Translations under genes and position numbers: made by a program | Notes under the pieces: model-generated | The model's input: the letters and a program-made list of their open reading frames with translations, nothing else | Told to the model about the DNA's origin: nothing | Databases searched by the model: none | Shown: piece after piece, positions 59,558-64,000 of the stretch | How positions within the stretch are numbered: position 1 is the first letter of the stretch | Layout: each line of letters starts with the position of its first letter | Source of the DNA: Clostridia bacterium | Lineage (GTDB): Bacteria > Bacillota > Clostridia > Christensenellales > Aristaeellaceae | NCBI GenBank assembly: GCA_017552615.1 | Contig: JAFZPI010000035.1 | Location: forward strand, 22,077 to 86,076 | Length of the DNA stretch: 64,000 nt | Reading direction: 5' to 3'

Positions 59558-60841
59558 TCACACGGTTTCCAACGCCTGCTTCAGATCCGCGATCAGGTCC
59601 GCGGCATCTTCCAGGCCGCAGCTCATGCGGATCATACCGGCGGGGATGCCAGCCTTAGCCAGTTGTTCGTCCGTCATCTGGCGGTGGGTGCTGCTCGCGG
59701 GATTCAGGCAGCAGGTGCGTGCGTCGGCCACGTGGGTCTCGATCGCGGCCAGTTTCAGGGCCTTCATCATCGCGCTGGCGGCTTCGCGTCCGCCGGCCAG
59801 CTCAAAGCTCACGACGCCGCAGGAGCCGTTCGGGAGGTACTTTAAGGCGCGCTCATGATAGCGGTCCCCGGGCAGGCCGCAGTAGGTGACATGGCTGACC
59901 TTCGGATGCGACTGCAGGAATTCCGCGACTGCCTGGCCGTTCTCGCAGTGGCGCTTCATACGTACATGGAGGCTCTCCAGGCCGAGGTTCAGGTAGAAGG
60001 CATGCTGCGGGGACTGGATCGCGCCGAAATCGCGCATCAGCTGCGCCGTGCACTTGGTGATAAACGCGCCGCCCATGCCGAACTTCTCGGCGTAGACGAT
60101 GCCGTGGTAGCTGTCATCGGGCGTGCAAAGGCCCGGGAACTTGTCCGCGTGGGCCATCCAGTCGAATTTCCCGCCGTCGACGATCGCGCCGCCGACCGCC
60201 ACGCCGTGGCCGTCCATATACTTGGTGGTAGAATGCGTAACAATGTCCGCGCCCCACTCGATCGGACGGCAGTTCACCGGAGTCGCAAACGTATTGTCGA
60301 TGACCAGCGGAACGCCGTGCGCGTGGGCTGCCTTGGCAAACTGCTCAATATCGAGCACCGTCAGCGCCGGGTTCGCGATCGTCTCGCCGAAAACCGCCTT
60401 CGTGTTCGGGCGGAAGGCCGCGTTGAGCTCCTCGTCCGTGCAGTCCGGGGAGACAAAAGTCGTCTCGATGCCCATTTTCTTCATCGTCACAGAGATCAGA
60501 TTGAACGTCCCGCCGTAGATCGAAGAAGACACCACTAGGTGGTCCCCGCAGGAAGCGAGGTTGAACAAGGCAAAGAAGTTTGCAGCCTGTCCGGAGGAGG
60601 TCAGCATGCCCGCTGTGCCGCCCTCAAGTTCGGCGATCTTCGCCGCCACGTAATCGTTGGTCGGGTTCTGGAGACGCGTGTAGAAATAGCCACTGGCCTC
60701 CAGGTCAAAGAGCTTGCCCATGTCCTCGCTGGTCGCATACTTGAAGGTCGTGGACTGGACAATCGGGATCTGACGGGGTTCGCCGTTGCCGGGGGTGTAG
60801 CCGCCCTGGACGCAGATGGTGCCGAGACCTTGGTTGGGCAT
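59558..60841 (-). CDS. metY: O-acetylhomoserine aminocarboxypropyltransferase/cysteine synthase family
   Basis: 427-residue Cys/Met-metabolism PLP enzyme. Makes homocysteine from O-acetylhomoserine and sulfide. Seen: ALxSSGQAAN-type PLP site (TSSGQAANFFAL), VIDNTFATP, PLP lysine in HSTTKYMDGHG, and long insert regions typical of MetY rather than MetB (427 versus about 390 residues). No met genes adjoin. Confidence 0.92.
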   Translation of the reverse strand: MPNQGLGTICVQGGYTPGNGEPRQIPIVQSTTFKYATSEDMGKLFDLEASGYFYTRLQNPTNDYVAAKIAELEGGTAGMLTSSGQAANFFALFNLASCGDHLVVSSSIYGGTFNLISVTMKKMGIETTFVSPDCTDEELNAAFRPNTKAVFGETIANPALTVLDIEQFAKAAHAHGVPLVIDNTFATPVNCRPIEWGADIVTHSTTKYMDGHGVAVGGAIVDGGKFDWMAHADKFPGLCTPDDSYHGIVYAEKFGMGGAFITKCTAQLMRDFGAIQSPQHAFYLNLGLESLHVRMKRHCENGQAVAEFLQSHPKVSHVTYCGLPGDRYHERALKYLPNGSCGVVSFELAGGREAASAMMKALKLAAIETHVADARTCCLNPASSTHRQMTDEQLAKAGIPAGMIRMSCGLEDAADLIADLKQALETV

Positions 60842-60860
60842 GAGAAATCCGTCCTTTCAG

Positions 60861-60957
60861 GAGTGAGTAGTGAATAGTGAGTGGTGAGTAGTGGACACTT
60901 CAGTTCCCCGTCTCCCCAGCTTGCTGGGGAGATGTCGCCGCAGCGACAGAGGGGTTT
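60861..60957. repeat. AGTGAGTAGTGA repeat (copy 2) and palindromic repeat, copy D
   Basis: 60861-60893 holds GAGTGAGTAGTGAATAGTGA-like repeats matching 15981. 60904-60957 holds CTCCCCAGCTTGCTGGGGAG followed by ATGTCGCCGCAGCGACAGAG, a member of the family at 6805 and 9015. Confidence 0.65.
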
Positions 60958-60979
60958 GACAGTAAGTCGTGATGAGTGT

Positions 60980-63766
60980 TTACTCCAAAGCGATGCCGTA
61001 GATATAGCTGGTGCCCTTGCCCTGGGTGCCGATGACCAGCGTCGAATTGTAGACAGCGGGAGAACCGTTGATCGTGCCCTCGACCTGCATGGACTGAATC
61101 AGACTGCCGGAGCGGCCGTCGAGCAGGGAGATCGTGCCGTCGGAAGCCGCCTGGACGATCCAGCCGTTGCCCTCTGCGTCATAGACCGCCACGGGGCTGG
61201 AATAGCTGTAGCTTGACAGCTTGTAGGCCCAGCGGATGCGGCCCGTCGCCTTTTCGACGCAGATCAGCGCACCGGAGACAGCTTCCTTCTGGCCGAAGAC
61301 CGTGTCGCCGCCGGTGGCGCTCAGGCCCGATACGGTATAGTAGACATAGTCGGCAAGGCTGTTCTGCCCGATGACGGGCGAGGCTATAAAGCCCGGAGTG
61401 TAGCCCTTGTTCTTCGGGATCGTGACGTTGACTGCCAGTGTCCACATCTCCTCGCCGGTCTCCGCGTTGTAACGGCGGATCGAGGCGTCGCCTTTTGTCC
61501 GGTTCTGGAGGGTGTTCGCGGTGTAGAGCCAGAGGTTTTCATCCTCATCCAGGTCCAGCGCCACGGCAGATTCCACCGCGTCGCCAGTCGCGACTGCCCA
61601 CTGCACCGTCATCGTGTTAACATCCACACAGCGCAAGTAACCGCCCATGTCTGCGTAGAACGCATAGCCCTGGTAGGCTGCAAGGTCGCTCTGTACGGCG
61701 GTCTTGGCGGTGGCTTCCTTCGTAGCCTGGGTCGCCATGACCATATAGGATACCTCTGTCGAGTACTCGGCTTTGGACGCGTTGAGGATGTTCTTCTGCT
61801 TCGCTACATAGAGCATGCCGTTGCCGCCCGCGAAGATGACACTGTCCGAGTTCTTGTCATACAGCGCGCTCGTGTCAAAGTTGCCGACTGTCGAGTAAGG
61901 TCGTTTGGTGTTCTTGTAGTCGGTATCCAGGCCGTTGAAGAAGGTAATCTCTTTGCTGTTCAGGAGATTGTAGCCGCGCATGCCGATCTGGCGCTTGGTG
62001 TTCGGGATCTTGCGGGCATATTGTCCCAGCAGCATAAACGGATAGCCCTTGACACTCAGGCTCGGGGTGGCGCGCATCGGGTAACCCAGGTTGATGGCCT
62101 TGCGCGTAGGCTCGCCGTCCTCGAGATCAAAGAAGTAGATTTTTCCGTCTTCACCGGCGATGATGACCTCCCGGAGGGCCGACTTGTTTTTCTTTTCCTC
62201 CGTAAGATTGGACATCTCGCGGACCGTTATGGACCACTGGATGATCACCGGCTGGCTTCCCACGCCGATGCCGTAGTACATCTTCTTGTTGTCATCCTTG
62301 ACGCTGGAGGCTTCCTGCCGCCAGATCACCCGCATGGACGTGGGATTGCTCACTGTGCCGGAGGCGGCGTTCTGGCGGAAACTGCTGCCGCGGAAGGTGA
62401 ACACGCCCATCTCCCGGACCAGGTAGTTCTCCGCGTCAGGCATGTCCACGGTATCGGCGGAAGCGCGCAGGTAATCCGTGATCTTCTTCTTGCCCTCGTA
62501 GACCTTCACGTTCTTGATCAGGCCGGGGTCCGCGCCTTCTGCGGCAACGGGGGCCATGCGGCGGGCCGGAATCTTTTCTTCAACGGGTTCCGGTGTCGGG
62601 GTCGGCGTGGGTTCTTCCGTGGGCTCGGGCGTGGGCGTCTCCACGGTCACTTCCGCCACCACCACCGCAGCGGGTGTCGGCGTGCCGAGTTCCACCGGCG
62701 CCTGGGTCACGATCGGCGGTGTTTCGGCAGAAACAGCAGCGATAACAGCCGCTTCTGTTTCCAGTGTCTCCGCCTCCAGTTCATCCTCCGGCTCGGTCTC
62801 GTCGGGTTCCAGACTGCGGACTTCCTCGGAAATCAGGTCCGAATCCTCGGGATCCGAATCATCATTCAGCAGAGCGACTTCCGTCACACCGGCTGTGTCT
62901 TCGGTTTCCTGGACAGATGCTATAGTCTCGGGCACGGGAGTCGGTGTCGCGTCCGGCGAGCGCATGGCGAGCGTCAGCGGCTCTGTCTGCCCCACCAGGG
63001 TATCGTTTGCGTTGTAGGCAAACGCCTGTACGATTCCGTCATAAGGCTGCTTGAATTCATAACTCAGGGACCAGTTGCGGGAATTGCCCGATTCGGCGTA
63101 TTCTTTCAGTTCCTGCAGGGGATCGCTGTTGCTGTCCACGAGCAGGATCCGTTCCGCGCTTTGTCCTGTGGTAACCGTGAAGGTCACCGTAAAGGGCACC
63201 ATGCCCTCTGTAGCGGAAGCGTTCAGGGGGATCGTCGGCGTGGTCACCATGACCGGGGCTGTCGTCGCGGCCGCGTCTTTCGTTCCGCCGAAGGGCGGCC
63301 AGCCCTTCCACAGGATCAGCCCAAGGAAGGCCAGTGCCAGCACCAGGAGCACGATCACCGCGATCAGCAGTCCCCTGCCGCGCCTGCGGGTCGGAGCAGG
63401 CTGTTCAGCGGGACGCGTCTGTCGTGAAGCCGGAACCTGCACAGCCGCGCGTTTGGCGGTCCGCAGGGGTTCGACCTCCCGGTATCCCGGCGCCTGGACT
63501 GGGCGGTGGTATTCACCGTCCCCGCCGTAAGCCACCCGTGCCCTGGATGTCAGGGGCTGGTTTTCCCGCGTGGGGTTCTCGTCAGAGGCGGCGCGCACGA
63601 CACCCGAGACGCGGGAAAAAGGCGCGGTGCTGCGGAAAGGCGGCTCGGCGTCTGCGATCCGGGTCGTATTCGTGCCGGCCTGGGATCCGCTGCGGCGATG
63701 CCTCGCATCCACGGCAGGCGCGTTCTGGGTGTCCTGTGGGAACTCCCTGTGCTTAAACTCACTCAT
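60980..63766 (-). CDS. membrane-anchored PQQ-type beta-propeller protein
   Basis: 928 residues. Residues 1-128 are cytoplasmic, Arg/Pro/Gln-rich and disordered; one membrane helix follows (about 129-152, LLIAVIVLLVLALAFLGLIL), then an Ig-like domain (about 180-270), an acidic Pro/Thr/Glu linker (275-420), and a beta-propeller with repeats such as GGYLRCVDVNTMTVQWAV and DGTISLLDGRSGSLIQSM. No PQQ enzyme residues are identifiable, so it is likely a binding or assembly scaffold outside the cell. Confidence 0.8.
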   Translation of the reverse strand: MSEFKHREFPQDTQNAPAVDARHRRSGSQAGTNTTRIADAEPPFRSTAPFSRVSGVVRAASDENPTRENQPLTSRARVAYGGDGEYHRPVQAPGYREVEPLRTAKRAAVQVPASRQTRPAEQPAPTRRRGRGLLIAVIVLLVLALAFLGLILWKGWPPFGGTKDAAATTAPVMVTTPTIPLNASATEGMVPFTVTFTVTTGQSAERILLVDSNSDPLQELKEYAESGNSRNWSLSYEFKQPYDGIVQAFAYNANDTLVGQTEPLTLAMRSPDATPTPVPETIASVQETEDTAGVTEVALLNDDSDPEDSDLISEEVRSLEPDETEPEDELEAETLETEAAVIAAVSAETPPIVTQAPVELGTPTPAAVVVAEVTVETPTPEPTEEPTPTPTPEPVEEKIPARRMAPVAAEGADPGLIKNVKVYEGKKKITDYLRASADTVDMPDAENYLVREMGVFTFRGSSFRQNAASGTVSNPTSMRVIWRQEASSVKDDNKKMYYGIGVGSQPVIIQWSITVREMSNLTEEKKNKSALREVIIAGEDGKIYFFDLEDGEPTRKAINLGYPMRATPSLSVKGYPFMLLGQYARKIPNTKRQIGMRGYNLLNSKEITFFNGLDTDYKNTKRPYSTVGNFDTSALYDKNSDSVIFAGGNGMLYVAKQKNILNASKAEYSTEVSYMVMATQATKEATAKTAVQSDLAAYQGYAFYADMGGYLRCVDVNTMTVQWAVATGDAVESAVALDLDEDENLWLYTANTLQNRTKGDASIRRYNAETGEEMWTLAVNVTIPKNKGYTPGFIASPVIGQNSLADYVYYTVSGLSATGGDTVFGQKEAVSGALICVEKATGRIRWAYKLSSYSYSSPVAVYDAEGNGWIVQAASDGTISLLDGRSGSLIQSMQVEGTINGSPAVYNSTLVIGTQGKGTSYIYGIALE

Positions 63767-63812
63767 GGATCGGTCACTCCCTCAAACCGGAATGTCGGTT
63801 TCAACAGATGTC

Positions 63813-63841
63813 ATTATACAACAAAGCCTGCTTCCGGGCAA
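63813..63841 (-). promoter_or_regulatory. promoter of the beta-propeller gene
   Basis: Reading leftward, TTGCCC (63836-63841), 17-bp spacer, TATAAT (63813-63818). Confidence 0.8.
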
Positions 63842-64000
63842 GATATGCCCTGTAAAACTTCACGGCTTACGCATGAATAGAAAGAATAACATGAGCGAGA
63901 TATTCATCATCATACGCACAGTGCCTGCGGCGTCTGGCAACGGACATGTTGTCTTTCATACTTTTCAACACAGAGAGCGCAAAGTGACGAATGACTGCGA
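63842..64000. other. right edge, no supported gene
   Basis: A frame from ATG 63873 (MNRKNNMSEIFIII) stays open to the edge, but it has no ribosome site or recognisable sequence. Confidence 0.3.

Noticed and set aside
63873-64000. ORF running off the right edge
   Set aside because: No ribosome site, unusual composition and only 42 codons visible.

Overview
The window looks like a chromosomal segment of an uncultured, GC-rich Firmicute of class Clostridia, probably from gut or rumen. This is inferred from AGGAGG-type ribosome binding sites, many TTGACA-17-TATAAT-like promoters, the Asp23/DUF2273/nusB/folD/xseAB/ispA gene order, reverse-type rubrerythrin, a Gx-type ECF-like transporter, AsnA, DUF368, and secreted leucine-rich-repeat, CHAP and SGNH proteins. 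A position near Christensenellales is a guess. No rRNA, tRNA, CRISPR array, transposase or prophage was seen.

Layout. 0-6.7 kb: partial histidine phosphatase, secreted LRR protein, a small double-glycine peptide, three acetyltransferases coupled to glpK, and a divergent PHP phosphatase. 6.7-11.4 kb: CHAP protein, asnA, SGNH hydrolase, LytTR regulator and a TPR-like membrane protein, separated by palindromic repeats. 11.4-16.7 kb: ABC-F gene with an attenuator-like leader, a structured RNA with a 29-codon ORF, Gx transporter, and prfC with a six-codon upstream ORF. 16.7-27.6 kb: one long minus-strand run (Asp23, AmaP-like, DUF2273, nusB, TsaD-like, folD, xseA, xseB, ispA, membrane protein, cysteine desulfurase, acetyltransferase, thiI, SGNH hydrolase), mostly joined by ATGA overlaps. 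27.7-33.3 kb: rubrerythrin, a patch of lower-GC small genes and remnants, then birA-acpS-pectinesterase. 33.2-38.6 kb: a minus-strand accessory cluster (AraC/GyrI, methyltransferase, CAT-like, kinase-like, three GNATs, flavodoxin) below a consensus promoter. 38.7-49.6 kb: Kv-type channel, secreted protein, tandem repeat, Sir2, two sigma/anti-sigma pairs, DltD-like protein, aroA, AraC regulator, and a RelB-YafQ pair with a broken toxin. 49.7-52.9 kb: glmM, nagB and a GlmU-C-terminal-like acetyltransferase behind a glmS-class ribozyme. 52.9-64 kb: MATE-ATPase fusion, DUF368 transporter, peptidoglycan-binding protein, second MATE, YbjN-like protein, metY-type sulfhydrylase, and a 928-residue membrane-anchored beta-propeller protein.

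The most interesting system is the glm operon. The ribozyme that normally shuts off glmS in response to glucosamine-6-phosphate sits in front of acetyltransferase-nagB-glmM, with no glmS. Together these enzymes could make GlcNAc-1-phosphate from fructose-6-phosphate and free ammonia, which implies NagB runs in the biosynthetic direction. The second is the RNA at 13.2-13.45 kb, closed by three nested perfectly complementary helices around a small basic peptide ORF. Other points are two in-frame TGA codons, both TGA-CTG, at positions where the families carry Trp, and translated leaders before prfC and the ABC-F gene.
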